A stretch of DNA of 64,000 bases from Solirubrobacter deserti (GCF_027587175.1 NZ_JAPCID010000011.1:62001-126000); one strand, 5' to 3'. Shown: positions 44,161 to 53,930, numbered from the stretch's first letter. A program made the numbers and translations. The notes: a model not told the origin generated them from the letters alone.

Positions 44161-44574
44161 ATGAGCGATATCCAGGCCGAGATCGAGGCCCGTCTGGCAG
44201 AGGCGGAGCCCGAGGTCGAGGTGCTGCTCGCCGAGGTCCGCGGGGACCTCGTCCGCCTCTTCATCGACCACCCGCAGGGCGTGACGCTGGACCTGTGCGA
44301 GCGGGTCACGCACCAGCTCCCGCAGATCCGTGAGCAGTACGCGCTGGAGGTCTCCAGCCCGGGCGCGCAGCGCCCGCTCACCAAGCCCGAGCACTTCCGC
44401 CGCTATGTCGGCCGCAAGGCGAAGGTCCGCACGCGGGAGGCCAAGGACGGCCACAAGTCATTCACCGGCGAGCTGTTGAACGCCACCGATCTCGCGGTCA
44501 CCGTGGCCGCGTCGACCGGCGTCGTGTCGATCGCCTACGCCGACATCCACCGTTCGAATCTCGTGGGAGACTGA
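44161..44574 (+). CDS. rimP: Ribosome maturation factor RimP
   Basis: A 137-residue factor for 30S subunit assembly. The two-domain family pattern is clear: LVRLFIDHPQGVTLDLCERVTHQLPQI, then LEVSSPGAQRPLTKPEHFRRYVGRKAKV. ATG 44161 has GGAGG six bases upstream; an in-frame GTG at 44155 is less likely. It is first in the nusA operon. Confidence 0.93.
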   Translation: MSDIQAEIEARLAEAEPEVEVLLAEVRGDLVRLFIDHPQGVTLDLCERVTHQLPQIREQYALEVSSPGAQRPLTKPEHFRRYVGRKAKVRTREAKDGHKSFTGELLNATDLAVTVAASTGVVSIAYADIHRSNLVGD

Positions 44575-44579
44575 GGCCT

Positions 44580-45851
44580 ATGTCCGCTGAGATCGTCGAA
44601 GCCGTAAAGACTCTCGGGCGCGAGAAGGGCATCTCCGAGGAGAAGCTGATGGGCGCGCTCGAGGACGCGCTGCTCAGCGCGTACAAGAAGCAGCCCGGCG
44701 CGGCCCGCTACGCCCGCGTGCGCATGGACCGCGACTCCGGCGACTTCATCGTCGAGGAGTTCCTGCTGCCCGAGGACCTCGAGGACCAGCTGCTCGACGA
44801 GGCCGAAGAGCAGGCGACGGGCGCGCTCGAGCGCCGCGTGGACCCGGAGACCGGCGAGGTCATCATCCCAGAGGCCCCGGACATCGATCCCGCGCGCCTG
44901 AGCGACTTCGAGGACCAGATCGAGATCCGCGACGTCACGCCGCACGACTTCGGCCGGATCGCCGCGCAGACCGCCAAGCAGGTGATCCTGCAGCGCATCC
45001 GCGAGGCCGAGCGCGACATGATGTTCGAGGAGTACCGCGACCGCGTGGGCGAGCTGATCACCGGCATCGTCCAGCAGTCCGACTCCCGCTACACGCTCGT
45101 GCAGTTGCGCGAGCGCGTGGAGGCGCTGCTGCCCAAGTCCGAGCAGGTCGACGGCGAGCGCTACGACCATTCACAGCGCATCAAGGCCGTGATCAAGGAG
45201 GTCTCGTCCTCCACCCGCGGCCCGTCGATCATCGTCTCCCGGCGTGACCCGGAGCTGATCAAGAAGCTGTTCGAGCTCGAGGTGCCCGAGATCGCCGACG
45301 GCCTGGTGGAGATCACCGGCGTCGCGCGCGAGCCCGGCTACCGCTCCAAGATCGCCGTCGTCTCGCACGCCGACGGCGTGGACCCGGTCGGCGCCTGCGT
45401 GGGCCCGCGCGGCTCGCGCGTGCGCATGGTCGTGTCCGAGCTGCGCGGCGAGAAGATCGACATCATCCCCTACAACGACGAGCCGGCCCGCTTCGTGGCG
45501 AAGGCCCTCAGCCCCGCGCGTGTGCGCGAGGTGCTGGTGGATGACACCAACAAGCAGGCCACGGTCATCGTGCCCGACGACCAGCTCAGCCTGGCGATCG
45601 GCCGCGAGGGCCAGAACGCTCGCCTCGCCGCCCGCCTGACCGGCTGGCGCGTGGACATCCGCAGCGAAACCGAGTTCGCGCGCGAGGAGCAGGACACCGG
45701 GACCGAGGAGGAGGAGACCGGTGGCCGCTGCGCCGCGATCCTCGGCAACGGTCGCCGCTGCCCGAACGCCGCGCTTCCGGGCTCGCGCTACTGCGGTCTG
45801 GACGCCCACCAGGCGCTCTCCAACAAGGACACCGACCGCGTCGGGGCATAG
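44580..45851 (+). CDS. nusA: Transcription factor NusA with a C-terminal zinc-finger tail
   Basis: A 423-residue elongation, termination and antitermination factor that binds RNA polymerase and RNA. N-terminal polymerase-binding domain 1-125, S1 domain about 130-200, KH1 and KH2 about 200-370 ([39 protein letters not shown]). After an acidic linker (TGTEEEETG) the tail has Cys384, Cys394, Cys405 and His410 in the pattern C-x9-C-x10-C-x4-H, a probable zinc finger not found in standard NusA. The tail's coding sequence overlaps ylxR out of frame by 131 bases. Confidence 0.95.
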   Translation: MSAEIVEAVKTLGREKGISEEKLMGALEDALLSAYKKQPGAARYARVRMDRDSGDFIVEEFLLPEDLEDQLLDEAEEQATGALERRVDPETGEVIIPEAPDIDPARLSDFEDQIEIRDVTPHDFGRIAAQTAKQVILQRIREAERDMMFEEYRDRVGELITGIVQQSDSRYTLVQLRERVEALLPKSEQVDGERYDHSQRIKAVIKEVSSSTRGPSIIVSRRDPELIKKLFELEVPEIADGLVEITGVAREPGYRSKIAVVSHADGVDPVGACVGPRGSRVRMVVSELRGEKIDIIPYNDEPARFVAKALSPARVREVLVDDTNKQATVIVPDDQLSLAIGREGQNARLAARLTGWRVDIRSETEFAREEQDTGTEEEETGGRCAAILGNGRRCPNAALPGSRYCGLDAHQALSNKDTDRVGA

Positions 45852-46113
45852 CCCAGAGCGCCGCTGCATTGGCTGCGGGCGGGTCGCGCCACGAGCGCAC
45901 CTCGCCCGCTTCGCTAACGTGGACGGTTGCGCGGTGCCGGATCCTCGCGCGTCCTTGCCCGGTCGGGGCGCCTGGCTGCATCCCAACCGCGACTGCTTTG
46001 AGGCAGCGACGGCTCGTCGCGCCTTTCACCGCGCGTTCCGCGCGCCCGTAAACCTCTCACAGGAAACCGTAGACTTAACCCAAACATGGCCAAGAAGCGC
46101 GTCCACGAGCTAG
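45721..46113 (+). CDS. ylxR: YlxR-family RNA-binding protein (DUF448) with an overlapping N-terminal extension
   Basis: The YlxR core begins at about residue 46 ([19 protein letters not shown]) and runs through [22 protein letters not shown] to AFHRAFRAP. No ATG, GTG or TTG lies near the core. The only upstream start is GTG 45721, which has a very strong GAGGAGGAGG site. It lies inside nusA in another frame, giving a 130-residue protein with an Ala/Arg-rich 45-residue extension. A +1 shift from nusA is the alternative. The gene ends 28 bases inside infB. Core confidence is high, start moderate. Confidence 0.75.
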   Translation: MAAAPRSSATVAAARTPRFRARATAVWTPTRRSPTRTPTASGHSPERRCIGCGRVAPRAHLARFANVDGCAVPDPRASLPGRGAWLHPNRDCFEAATARRAFHRAFRAPVNLSQETVDLTQTWPRSASTS

Positions 46114-48437
46114 CCAAGCAGTACCAGATGCCAGTGCCTGAGGTGCTGAAGCGCCTCCAGGGCTACGGCCTCGACGTCAAGGCTGCCGCGACCGCCGTGG
46201 ACGAGAAGCTCGCCGACGCTGCGCTCACGGGGAAGCCCAAGCCGAAGGCCGCCGCCTCCAACGGCGCGGCCAAGAAGCCCGCTGCCACGCCGATGCAGGC
46301 GCGGGCCGGCTTCGGCCACGGCACCGCCCGCGCCCCGCGCGCGGAGAACCTCGCTCCGCCCAAGCCGAAGGCGAAGCCCAAGCCCAAGCCCGGCGCCCGT
46401 GACGGGCAGGGTGGTGGCGGAGGCCGTGACAACGGCCAGCAGCGCCGGCCCACGCGGTCCAGCCTCCAGGGCGAGCGTGCTCCGGGCCAGGGCGGCGTTC
46501 GCCGCGTCGTCATCGACTCGCAGGCCTCCCGCCGTCCGGGTGGCCCCGGCGGCCCGGGCGGCGGTCCCGGTGGCGGCCCCGGCGGCGGTCCGCAGCAGCG
46601 CCCGCCGCGGCGTCGCGGTGGCCGGCGCCGGCGTGGCACCTACGAGGAGCCCGTCGCGCAGGACAAGAGCGAGCTGAAGGCCGACGTCATCCGCATCAAC
46701 TCGGGCTCGACGGTCAAGGACGTCGCCGAGTACCTGGGTGTCGCGGTGCCGGAAGTGATCAAGAAGCTCATGGGTCTCGGCGAGATGGCGACGCTCACGC
46801 AGACGCTGTCCGACGACGCCATCCAGGTGCTCGCCGACGAGTTCGAGAAGAAGATCGAGATCGTCACGGCGGCCGAGGACGTGAACGCCGACCCGACCTA
46901 CGAGGACGCGGACGAGGACCTCGAGCCGCGCCCGCCGGTGATCACGATCATGGGTCACGTCGACCACGGCAAGACGTCGCTGCTGGACGCCATCCGCGAG
47001 ACCGAGGTGGCCGCGGGCGAGGCCGGCGGCATCACGCAGCACATCGGCGCCTACCAGGTTCACAAGAACGACAAGGTCATCACGTTCCTGGACACCCCGG
47101 GCCACGAGGCGTTCACCGCCATGCGTGCCCGCGGTGCCGAGGCGACCGACATCGCCGTGATCGTGGTCGCCGCCGACGACGGCGTGCGCCCGCAGACCCG
47201 CGAGGCCGTCGATCACGCGAAGGCGGCCGACGTGCCGATCGTCGTGGCGGTCAACAAGATCGACAAGGAGGGCGCGCAGCCCGACCGCGTCCGCACGGAG
47301 ATGACCCAGCTCGGCCTCCAGCCGGAGGAGTGGGGTGGGGACACGATGTTCGTGGACGTGTCGGCCAAGACGCACCAGGGTCTCGACGATCTGCTCGAGG
47401 GCCTGCTGCTGACCGCCGAGATCGAGGAGCTCACCGCCAACCCGGACGCGGAAGCCTCGGGCACCGTGATCGAGTCCAAGCTCGATCCGGGCCGTGGCGC
47501 GGTCGTCACCGTGCTGGTGCAGCGCGGCACGCTCAAGATCGGCGACGCGATCGTGGCGGGCGCCCACTGGGGCCGCGTGCGCGCGATGTCCGACTACACG
47601 GGCAAGCGCGTGAAGACCGCGACGCCGGCCGAGCCGGTCGAGATCCTCGGCTTCGACACCGTCCCGGAGGCGGGCGAGTTCGTGCGCGTCGTCGAGAACG
47701 ACCGCAAGGCCCGCCAGATCGCCGGCGAGCGTGGGCATCGCCTCAAGCAGGAGGCGCAGGCGCGTCGCGGTGGCATCAAGTACTCGCTGGCCAAGCTGTT
47801 CGAGCAGCACGGCGCCGGGCTCAAGGAGCTCGGGGTGGTCATCAAGGCCGACGTGTCCGGCTCGCTGGAGGCGTTCGAGGACGAGATCGCCAAGCTGCCG
47901 CAGGACGAGATCCTGGTGCAGATCGTGACCTCCGGCGTCGGTGGCATCACGGAGTCCGACGTCAACCTGGCGGCCGCGTCGGAGGCGATCATCATCGGCT
48001 TCAACGTCCGGCCCGTCGGCGAGGCGGCGCTCCTGGCCCAGCGCGAGGGCGTCGAGATCCGCACGTACTCGGTCATCTACCGCGCGATCGACGAGCTGCG
48101 CGACGCCATGCAGGGCATGCTGGCGCCGGAGACCGTCGAGGACGTGGTGGGCGAGATCGAGGTGCGCGAGACGTTCCGCGCGTCGAAGATCGGCATCATC
48201 GCCGGCTGCATGGTCACCGACGGCAAGGTCACGCGCGGCGCGAAGGTGCGCCTCATCCGTGACGGCGCGGTCATCCATGACGGCGAGATCGGCTCGCTGC
48301 GCCGCTTCAACGACGACGTGCGCGAGGTCCTGCAGGGCTTCGAGTGCGGCATCGTGCTCGCCGGCTACCAGAACGTGCAGCCGGGCGACACGATGGAGGT
48401 CTACGAGACGCGCCAGGTGGAGCGCACGCTGTCATAG
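46086..48437 (+). CDS. infB: Translation initiation factor IF-2
   Basis: A 783-residue GTPase that brings initiator tRNA to the ribosome. N-terminal IF2N domain ([23 protein letters not shown]), a long Lys/Pro/Ala and Gly/Pro/Arg-rich linker (to about 195), a second IF2N-like domain, then the G domain with [17 protein letters not shown] and NKID, and C-terminal domains II-IV. The Gly-Pro repeat in the linker (about 46540-46610) is low complexity, not a DNA repeat element. Confidence 0.96.
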   Translation: MAKKRVHELAKQYQMPVPEVLKRLQGYGLDVKAAATAVDEKLADAALTGKPKPKAAASNGAAKKPAATPMQARAGFGHGTARAPRAENLAPPKPKAKPKPKPGARDGQGGGGGRDNGQQRRPTRSSLQGERAPGQGGVRRVVIDSQASRRPGGPGGPGGGPGGGPGGGPQQRPPRRRGGRRRRGTYEEPVAQDKSELKADVIRINSGSTVKDVAEYLGVAVPEVIKKLMGLGEMATLTQTLSDDAIQVLADEFEKKIEIVTAAEDVNADPTYEDADEDLEPRPPVITIMGHVDHGKTSLLDAIRETEVAAGEAGGITQHIGAYQVHKNDKVITFLDTPGHEAFTAMRARGAEATDIAVIVVAADDGVRPQTREAVDHAKAADVPIVVAVNKIDKEGAQPDRVRTEMTQLGLQPEEWGGDTMFVDVSAKTHQGLDDLLEGLLLTAEIEELTANPDAEASGTVIESKLDPGRGAVVTVLVQRGTLKIGDAIVAGAHWGRVRAMSDYTGKRVKTATPAEPVEILGFDTVPEAGEFVRVVENDRKARQIAGERGHRLKQEAQARRGGIKYSLAKLFEQHGAGLKELGVVIKADVSGSLEAFEDEIAKLPQDEILVQIVTSGVGGITESDVNLAAASEAIIIGFNVRPVGEAALLAQREGVEIRTYSVIYRAIDELRDAMQGMLAPETVEDVVGEIEVRETFRASKIGIIAGCMVTDGKVTRGAKVRLIRDGAVIHDGEIGSLRRFNDDVREVLQGFECGIVLAGYQNVQPGDTMEVYETRQVERTLS

Positions 48438-48441
48438 GGTC

Positions 48442-48753
48442 GTGGACGCGTTTGTCGTCCTCATGCAGGTCGATCTGTTCTTTCCGGAGTCCGGCTCGCT
48501 GAAGGGCAAGCGAGCCGAGCTCAACCGTGTCAAGGCGCTCCTGCGGGAGCGCCTGCACACGTCCGTGGCCGAGGTGGGCCATCAGGACACGTGGCAGCGC
48601 TCGACGCTCGCGGTCGCCATCGCGGCGCGCTCCGCCGGCATCGCGGAGGAGACCGTGGACACCGTTCGCCGGGCGCTGGACAGCCGTTTCCCGCAGGGGG
48701 TCAGCGTGAGCTATCGGCTTACAAGCTGGGAAGACCTGGAGTCACTAGGATGA
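48442..48753 (+). CDS. DUF503 (YlxP-like) protein
   Basis: A 103-residue small protein of the DUF503 family: LMQVDLFFPESGSLKGKRAELNRVKALLRERLHTSVAEVGHQDTWQRSTLAVA is the complete core. Its function is unknown, but it is conserved in this position between infB and rbfA in Gram-positive bacteria. GTG 48442 starts four bases after infB; it overlaps rbfA by four bases (ATGA). Confidence 0.9.
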   Translation: MDAFVVLMQVDLFFPESGSLKGKRAELNRVKALLRERLHTSVAEVGHQDTWQRSTLAVAIAARSAGIAEETVDTVRRALDSRFPQGVSVSYRLTSWEDLESLG

Positions 48754-49094
48754 CGTCCGATCGGATGCGTCGGGTCAACGAGGCCATGAGGGAGGTCTTG
48801 TCCGGCGCGATCACCACAGAGCTGAAGGACCCCAGGGTCGGATTCGTCACCGTGACGTCAGTCGAGACATCCGCTGATCTGCGCCATGCGCGCGTATACG
48901 TGTCGGTGCTCGGCAACCCCGGCGAGCGCCGCCGCTCGCTGAAGGCGCTCGACAGCGCGCACGGGTTCCTCCAACGCCGGATCGGGGCCGAGCTGCGCAT
49001 GAAGAACACGCCGCAGCTGCAGTTCGTCTACGACGACACGCCGGAGCGCGGAATGCGGATTACAGAGCTGCTCGACAAGGAAGACCCGTCGTAA
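48750..49094 (+). CDS. rbfA: Ribosome-binding factor A
   Basis: A 114-residue KH-type factor for late 30S maturation. Core: RMRRVNEAMREVLSGAITTELKDPRVGFVTVTSVETSADLRHARVYVSVLG, and TPQLQFVYDDTPERGMRI at the C-terminus. Its stop overlaps the nrnA start by one base (TAATG). Confidence 0.94.
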   Translation: MTSDRMRRVNEAMREVLSGAITTELKDPRVGFVTVTSVETSADLRHARVYVSVLGNPGERRRSLKALDSAHGFLQRRIGAELRMKNTPQLQFVYDDTPERGMRITELLDKEDPS

Positions 49095-50083
49095 TGGGGG
49101 GATCGAACGGGTCGCTGCCTGCGCGGGAGGAGGTGCTGCAGGCGATCCGCGCGCACCAGCGCTTCTGCCTCACCACCCACGAACGCCCCGACGGCGACGC
49201 GGTCGGTTCGCTCGCGGCGATGCAGGGCGTGCTCTCCGGGCTCGGCAAGGAGGCGCTCGCCTTCCTCCCGGCGGAGGAGTTCCCGCTGCCCTACGAGTAC
49301 CGCTTCATCCAGCTCGAAGGCCTGGTCACCGAGCCACCGGACGACCTCGCCGACCGCGTGCTGATCTTCCTGGACTGCGGCAACATCGACCGCTCGCCCG
49401 TGGGTGAGTCCAACGCCCGCCTGGTGATCAACGTCGACCACCATCACGACAACACGCGCTTCGGGGCGATCAACCATGTGGACCCGCAGTCCTCGTGCAC
49501 GGCCGAGATGGTGTGGGACCTCGCGCACGGGCTCGGCGTCACGACGGCGCCGCCGATCGCTGAGGCGCTGTACGTCGGCCTGGTCACGGACACGGGCCGC
49601 TTCATGTACGAGAACACCGGGCCGCGCGCGCACCAGATGGCGGCGGAGCTGATCGCGAACGGCCTGCAGCCGCACGAGATCTACCGGCACCTGTACGAGG
49701 GCGTCCCGCAGGGCAAGCTGGTCCTGCTGGCGCGCGGGCTGACGAACGTCGAGCGCTTCGACGACGGCCTGCTGACGGTCACCCAGCTCACCGCCGACGA
49801 CTACGCGCACGCGGGCGCGGACGAGTCCTTCTCCGAGGGCGTCGTCGATCACCTGCGCTCCGTGGAGGGCACCGCGGTGGCGGGCCTCGTGCGCGAGCAG
49901 CTCGGCAGCGGCGGCGCGACGCGCAAGGTGTCGCTGCGCGCGACCGACGATCGCGTGGACGTCTCCGCGATCGCGCGGGCGGGCGGCGGCGGCGGGCATC
50001 GCCGCGCGGCCGGCTTCTCCACCGAGCTCGACTTCCCCGAGTTGGTCACGTTCCTGCGGGAACAGCTGGCGCAACAGCTCTGA
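49094..50083 (+). CDS. nrnA: DHH/DHHA1 phosphoesterase, NrnA-like (oligoRNase and pAp phosphatase)
   Basis: A 329-residue Mn-dependent enzyme that degrades very short RNAs and dephosphorylates pAp; some relatives cut c-di-AMP products. Motifs: ERPDGDAVGSL, FLDCGN, VDHHHDN, VTDTGRF, and the C-terminal DHHA1 glycine run ARAGGGGGHRRAAGF. It lies in the usual place between rbfA and truB. Confidence 0.92.
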   Translation: MGGSNGSLPAREEVLQAIRAHQRFCLTTHERPDGDAVGSLAAMQGVLSGLGKEALAFLPAEEFPLPYEYRFIQLEGLVTEPPDDLADRVLIFLDCGNIDRSPVGESNARLVINVDHHHDNTRFGAINHVDPQSSCTAEMVWDLAHGLGVTTAPPIAEALYVGLVTDTGRFMYENTGPRAHQMAAELIANGLQPHEIYRHLYEGVPQGKLVLLARGLTNVERFDDGLLTVTQLTADDYAHAGADESFSEGVVDHLRSVEGTAVAGLVREQLGSGGATRKVSLRATDDRVDVSAIARAGGGGGHRRAAGFSTELDFPELVTFLREQLAQQL

Positions 50084-50084
50084 C

Positions 50085-50876
50085 ATGACGGACGGGGTGT
50101 TGCTGGTCGACAAGCCTGCGGGCGTGACGTCGCACGACGTGGTGGCGCGGATCCGGCGCGGGCTGCCGAAGGGCACGAAGGTCGGTCACGCCGGGACGCT
50201 GGACCCGTTCGCGACGGGGCTGCTGCTGATCCTGATCGGCCGCGCCACGCGCGTCCAGCGCTTCTTGATGAAGCAGCCCAAGCGCTACGAGACGATCGCG
50301 CGCCTCGGCTACACGTCGACGACCGGGGACCCGGAGGGCGAGATCCGGCCCGGCAACATGCCCGGCGAGGAGCTCGAGCTCCCGACCGGGATCATCACCC
50401 AGCGCCCGCCCGCGTACAGCGCGGTCAAGGTCGGCGGCAAGCGCGCCTACGCGCTCGCCCGCGCGGGCGAGGACGTCGAGATCCCCGAGCGCGAGGTGCT
50501 CGTCGCCCGCTTCGACCTCGAGTGGCGCGAGTACGGCCGCGCGAAGTTCGTCATCGAGTGCTCGTCCGGCACCTACGTCCGCTCGCTGATCATGGGCCTC
50601 AACGACGCCTACTGCGTGGAGCTGCGGCGCACCCGGATCGGCGACTTCGACGTCGCCGACGCGTCGGAGGAACGCCTGATCGGGCTCGACGACGCGTTGG
50701 CGTTCATGCCCGCCGTCGAGCTGGATACCGAGGACGCCGCAAAGGCGTCGCACGGCGCCGCGGTTCCCGGGCACGCCAAGGGCATGGTCCGGTTGCGCGA
50801 CGAGCAGGGCCTGATCGCGCTCGCCGAGCCGCGTGGAGGCGGAACGCTCAAGCCCGTCGTAGGCTTCCGCGCGTGA
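50085..50876 (+). CDS. truB: tRNA pseudouridine-55 synthase
   Basis: A 263-residue enzyme that makes pseudouridine 55 in tRNA T loops. The catalytic Asp is in GHAGTLDPFATGLL; LVDKPAGVTSHDVV, RPPAYSAVKVGGKRAY and SSGTYVRSL are family motifs. The start follows one base after nrnA; the end overlaps ribF by four bases. Confidence 0.95.
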   Translation: MTDGVLLVDKPAGVTSHDVVARIRRGLPKGTKVGHAGTLDPFATGLLLILIGRATRVQRFLMKQPKRYETIARLGYTSTTGDPEGEIRPGNMPGEELELPTGIITQRPPAYSAVKVGGKRAYALARAGEDVEIPEREVLVARFDLEWREYGRAKFVIECSSGTYVRSLIMGLNDAYCVELRRTRIGDFDVADASEERLIGLDDALAFMPAVELDTEDAAKASHGAAVPGHAKGMVRLRDEQGLIALAEPRGGGTLKPVVGFRA

Positions 50877-51751
50877 AGACCGTCTGGCTCCCCGACGCGA
50901 CTCCTCGCGAGCGCCGGCTCGCCGTGGGCGAGTTCGACGGCGTGCACGTCGGCCACCGCGCGGTGATCGACGGCGCCGACAGCGTGCTCACGTTCGAGCC
51001 GCACCCGCGCACCGTCGTGGCGCCGCAGGCCGCGCCGAAGCTCCTGACCACGCTCGAGCAGAAGGCCGACCTGATCGCCGGCCTTGGCGTCGACGAGCTG
51101 ATCGTGATCCCGTTCGACGGCGAGCGGATGGCGCAGACCGCGCAGGACTTCATCGACCACGAGCTGATCGAGCGGCTCGGCGCGACCTGGGTGTCGGTGG
51201 GTGAGAACTTCCGCTTCGGCAACCGGGCGCGCGGCGACGCGGCGCTGCTGAGCGAGCAGACGGCGTTCACGACGCGCGTCAGCCGGCTGGTCGAGCTCGA
51301 CGGCGAGATCGTGTCCTCCACGCACATCCGCGGGCTGATCGCCGGCGGGCAGGTGGCGGAGGCGGCGCGCTTCTTGGGCGCGCCGTTCGAGACGCGCGGG
51401 ATCGTCGCGCACGGCGACAAGCGCGGGCGCACGCTCGGCTACCCGACCGCCAACCTCGTCCCGGACCCGGCGCTCGCCGTCCCCGACCACGGCATCTACG
51501 CCTGCCTGGCCACCGTGCCCGGGATGGGGCAGTGGACGGCCGCGGTGTCGATCGGCGTGCGGCCGACGTTCGTCACCGGCCGCGGGCTGCTCGTCGAGGC
51601 GTTCCTGCTCGACTTCGAGGGGGACCTCTACGGGCGCGAGCTGCGCCTGCAGTTCATCGACCGGATCCGCGGGGAGAAGCGCTTCGACACCGTCGAGGCC
51701 CTCATCGAGCAGATGGGCCGCGACGTCGACGAGATCGCCCGTCTGGTCTGA
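50873..51751 (+). CDS. ribF: Bifunctional riboflavin kinase / FAD synthetase
   Basis: A 292-residue enzyme converting riboflavin to FMN and FAD. The adenylyltransferase half shows VGEFDGVHVGHRAV and VSSTHIRGLI; the kinase half shows GIVAHGDKRGRTLGYPTANL, GIYACLATV and FDGDLYG-type EGDLYGRELRLQF. The GTG start overlaps truB (GTGA). Confidence 0.95.
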   Translation: MKTVWLPDATPRERRLAVGEFDGVHVGHRAVIDGADSVLTFEPHPRTVVAPQAAPKLLTTLEQKADLIAGLGVDELIVIPFDGERMAQTAQDFIDHELIERLGATWVSVGENFRFGNRARGDAALLSEQTAFTTRVSRLVELDGEIVSSTHIRGLIAGGQVAEAARFLGAPFETRGIVAHGDKRGRTLGYPTANLVPDPALAVPDHGIYACLATVPGMGQWTAAVSIGVRPTFVTGRGLLVEAFLLDFEGDLYGRELRLQFIDRIRGEKRFDTVEALIEQMGRDVDEIARLV

Positions 51752-51805
51752 CAACTCGGCGTTCGTTCGAGTCTCGCCGAACCGTCCAGGGGGTATAGAG
51801 GCTCA

Positions 51806-52693
51806 ATGCGGGTGCTGTTAGCCCATGCGTTGACCCCGAAGCGGCGCAGGATCGCTCGGGTGCTGGCCGAAGCCGGGCATGACGTATACGAGACCGACGA
51901 CGCCGATGAGGCGCTCGAGCGCTGCCGGACCTGGGAGCCAGCCGTCGCGCTGATCCATGTGGAAGTCGGCGACCTGGTGTGTGCCATCAAGTCCGATCCC
52001 GTCGCCTACAGCACGGCGATCATCCTGATCGAGCGGCCGGGGCTCTCGCCCCAGGACGCGCTCGCGGGCATGCGCCGCGGCGTCCAGGACTACTTGATCG
52101 AGCCGGTGACCGACGGCGAGGTGCTCACGCGCGTCGAGGCGGCGTCGCGCACCAAGGAGCTCCAGTACGAGCTCGTCGCTCAGGGCGCGCGGCTGGAGGC
52201 GTTGCTGCGCGAGGACGCGCTCACCGGGCTGTCCAACCGGCGCGCCATCCTCACCCAGCTCGCGGGCATGGTGTCCGGCGCCCGCCGTCACGGCCACCCG
52301 CTGTCGATCGCGGTCTGCGACATCGACCTCTTCAAGCACGTCAACGACCGGTACGGGCACAAGACCGGCGACGAGGTCCTGATCGCCGCGGCGCACGCCA
52401 TGGGCACGCATCTGCGTCAGGAGGACCAGCTCGGCCGGCTCGGCGGCGAGGAGTTCCTCGTGCTGCTGCCCGATACCGACGGCGACGCCGCGATGGCCGC
52501 CGCCGAGCGCATCCGGCACGAGGTCGCCAACGCGCCGTCGCCCGTCGCGGTGACGGTCAGCATCGGGATCGCGACCTGGGAGGAGGGCGAGTCACCGGAG
52601 GCGTTCCTGCACCGGGCCGATGAGGCGCTGTATGCAGCGAAAGACGCGGGGCGTGACCGCGTGCTGGCTGCTACTCTGCACGACCGCACATGA
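51806..52693 (+). CDS. Diguanylate cyclase with a degenerate receiver domain
   Basis: A 295-residue signalling enzyme. Residues 1-120 have a receiver-like fold, but the phospho-acceptor Asp position reads His (VALIHVEVG) and the N-terminal acidic pair is missing, so it is probably not phosphorylated. Residues 135-290 form a GGDEF domain with active-site GGEEF and an inhibitory-site RQED five residues before it; it should make c-di-GMP and be feedback-inhibited. It sits between ribF and rpsO and overlaps rpsO by four bases (ATGA). Confidence 0.9.
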   Translation: MRVLLAHALTPKRRRIARVLAEAGHDVYETDDADEALERCRTWEPAVALIHVEVGDLVCAIKSDPVAYSTAIILIERPGLSPQDALAGMRRGVQDYLIEPVTDGEVLTRVEAASRTKELQYELVAQGARLEALLREDALTGLSNRRAILTQLAGMVSGARRHGHPLSIAVCDIDLFKHVNDRYGHKTGDEVLIAAAHAMGTHLRQEDQLGRLGGEEFLVLLPDTDGDAAMAAAERIRHEVANAPSPVAVTVSIGIATWEEGESPEAFLHRADEALYAAKDAGRDRVLAATLHDRT

Positions 52694-52959
52694 GCATGAC
52701 CGCAGAGCAAAAGCGCGAGATCATCTCGCGGTTCGGCAAGGACGAGAACGACACCGGCAAGACCGAGGTCCAGGTGGCGCTGCTTACGCATCGCATCAAC
52801 CACCTGACGGAGCACCTGCGCGAACACAAGCATGACCACCATTCGCGCCGGGGCCTTCTGATGCTCGTCGGCCGCCGTCGTCGTTTCCTCAACTACCTCC
52901 AGAAGAATGATCTCGAGGGCTACCGCTCGCTGATCCGCGAGCTCGGCCTGCGTCGATAG
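52690..52959 (+). CDS. rpsO: 30S ribosomal protein S15
   Basis: An 89-residue ribosomal protein binding 16S rRNA. Core: [50 protein letters not shown] and LIRELGLRR at the end. ATG 52690 overlaps the diguanylate cyclase stop; ATG 52696 is an alternative. The usual next gene pnp is absent here. Confidence 0.96.
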   Translation: MSMTAEQKREIISRFGKDENDTGKTEVQVALLTHRINHLTEHLREHKHDHHSRRGLLMLVGRRRRFLNYLQKNDLEGYRSLIRELGLRR

Positions 52960-52961
52960 CA

Positions 52962-53411
52962 GTGGTCGTCGCGGCCGGAAATCCCGCGCCCGACTTCACG
53001 CTCAAGACGGAGGAGGGAGAGGCGTTCACGCGCGAGCAGCTGCTCGGGCGTACGACCGTGCTCGTGTTCTACCCCTTCGCCTTCTCGCCGGTCTGCACGG
53101 ACCAGCTGTCGGTCTACAACGACCTGCTGGAGGATTTCAGCGCGCGCGGCGCCACCCTTTACGGGGTGTCGTGCGACGCGTCGCCGTCGCAGGCGGCGTT
53201 CAAGCAGCAGCTGGGAGTGCAGATCGAGCAGCTCTCGGACTTCGAGCCCAAGGGCGCCACGTGCCGCGCCTTCGGCGTCTACCACGGGGGCGGGTTCGCG
53301 CAGCGCGCCCTGGTCATCGTCGGCCCGGACGGCGTCGTGCAGTGGTCGCACCAGGCGGAGAACCCGGGCGTGCTGCCCGGCGCCAACCTCATCTTCGACG
53401 CGTTGTCCTGA
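52962..53411 (+). CDS. Peroxiredoxin (AhpC/TSA family, AhpE/BCP-like)
   Basis: A 149-residue thiol peroxidase. The peroxidatic Cys lies in FYPFAFSPVCTDQ (family pattern P..T..C); other Cys residues at CDAS and ATCRAFG could resolve it. It reduces peroxides with a thiol partner. GTG start two bases after rpsO. It overlaps the next thiol-redox gene, which may be linked. Confidence 0.88.
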   Translation: MVVAAGNPAPDFTLKTEEGEAFTREQLLGRTTVLVFYPFAFSPVCTDQLSVYNDLLEDFSARGATLYGVSCDASPSQAAFKQQLGVQIEQLSDFEPKGATCRAFGVYHGGGFAQRALVIVGPDGVVQWSHQAENPGVLPGANLIFDALS

Positions 53412-53896
53412 GCGACCTCGGTTCGTCCCCGCTGGCCCCGATCGGGCCCTCTGACCATGTGCGTGGGCAGGGTGCGCTGGTGATCGTCTACGGCGACTAT
53501 GAGTGCCCGTTCTGCGCGGCGCTCGACCTCCGGCTCGCCGAGCTGGACGTGCAGGTCTGTTTCCGGCACTTCCCGGTCAAGAGCTCGCACCCGCGGGCAT
53601 GGCCGGCGGCGTGCGCGGCCGAGGCGGCGGCCGAGCAGGGCGCGTTCTGGGCGATGCACGACGCGCTGTTCGCCGACCAGGGCCGGCTCGAGGACCCGCA
53701 TCTGTGGGCCCGCGCCGAGGCGCTGGGGCTGGACGTAGAGCGCTTCGACGCCCACCGCCGCTCCGACACGATCCACACGCGGGTGAAGTCGTCCTTCCGG
53801 GCGGGTGTCTCGTGCGGCGTCGTGACGACGCCGAGCGCGTTCCTGGACGGCGTGCTGCATCCGGGGCGCGAGATCCTGGACGTCCTCGCCACCTGA
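53408..53896 (+). CDS. DsbA-family thioredoxin-fold protein, probable CTG start
   Basis: A 162-residue cytoplasmic DsbA/FrnE-like protein: VYGDYECPFCAALDLRLAEL with the redox CPFC, FRHFPVKSSHPRAWPAACAAEAA, and the cis-Pro motif VVTTPSAFLDGVLH. The family's N-terminal stretch (PLAPIGPSDHVRG) is present upstream of the first GTG (53459). The only candidate before it is CTG 53408, which overlaps the peroxiredoxin stop as CTGA, like the ATGA/GTGA junctions elsewhere. It may recycle the peroxiredoxin. Confidence 0.8.
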   Translation: MSDLGSSPLAPIGPSDHVRGQGALVIVYGDYECPFCAALDLRLAELDVQVCFRHFPVKSSHPRAWPAACAAEAAAEQGAFWAMHDALFADQGRLEDPHLWARAEALGLDVERFDAHRRSDTIHTRVKSSFRAGVSCGVVTTPSAFLDGVLHPGREILDVLAT

Positions 53897-53930
53897 GAAG
53901 GCTCCACCCCTCTATCTTCGGCGGGGCGTC

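Noticed and set aside
46530-46625. Gly-Pro repeat in infB that looks like a tandem DNA repeat
   Set aside because: It is in frame and encodes the low-complexity linker typical of actinobacterial IF-2. Units are irregular and there are no spacers as in CRISPR.
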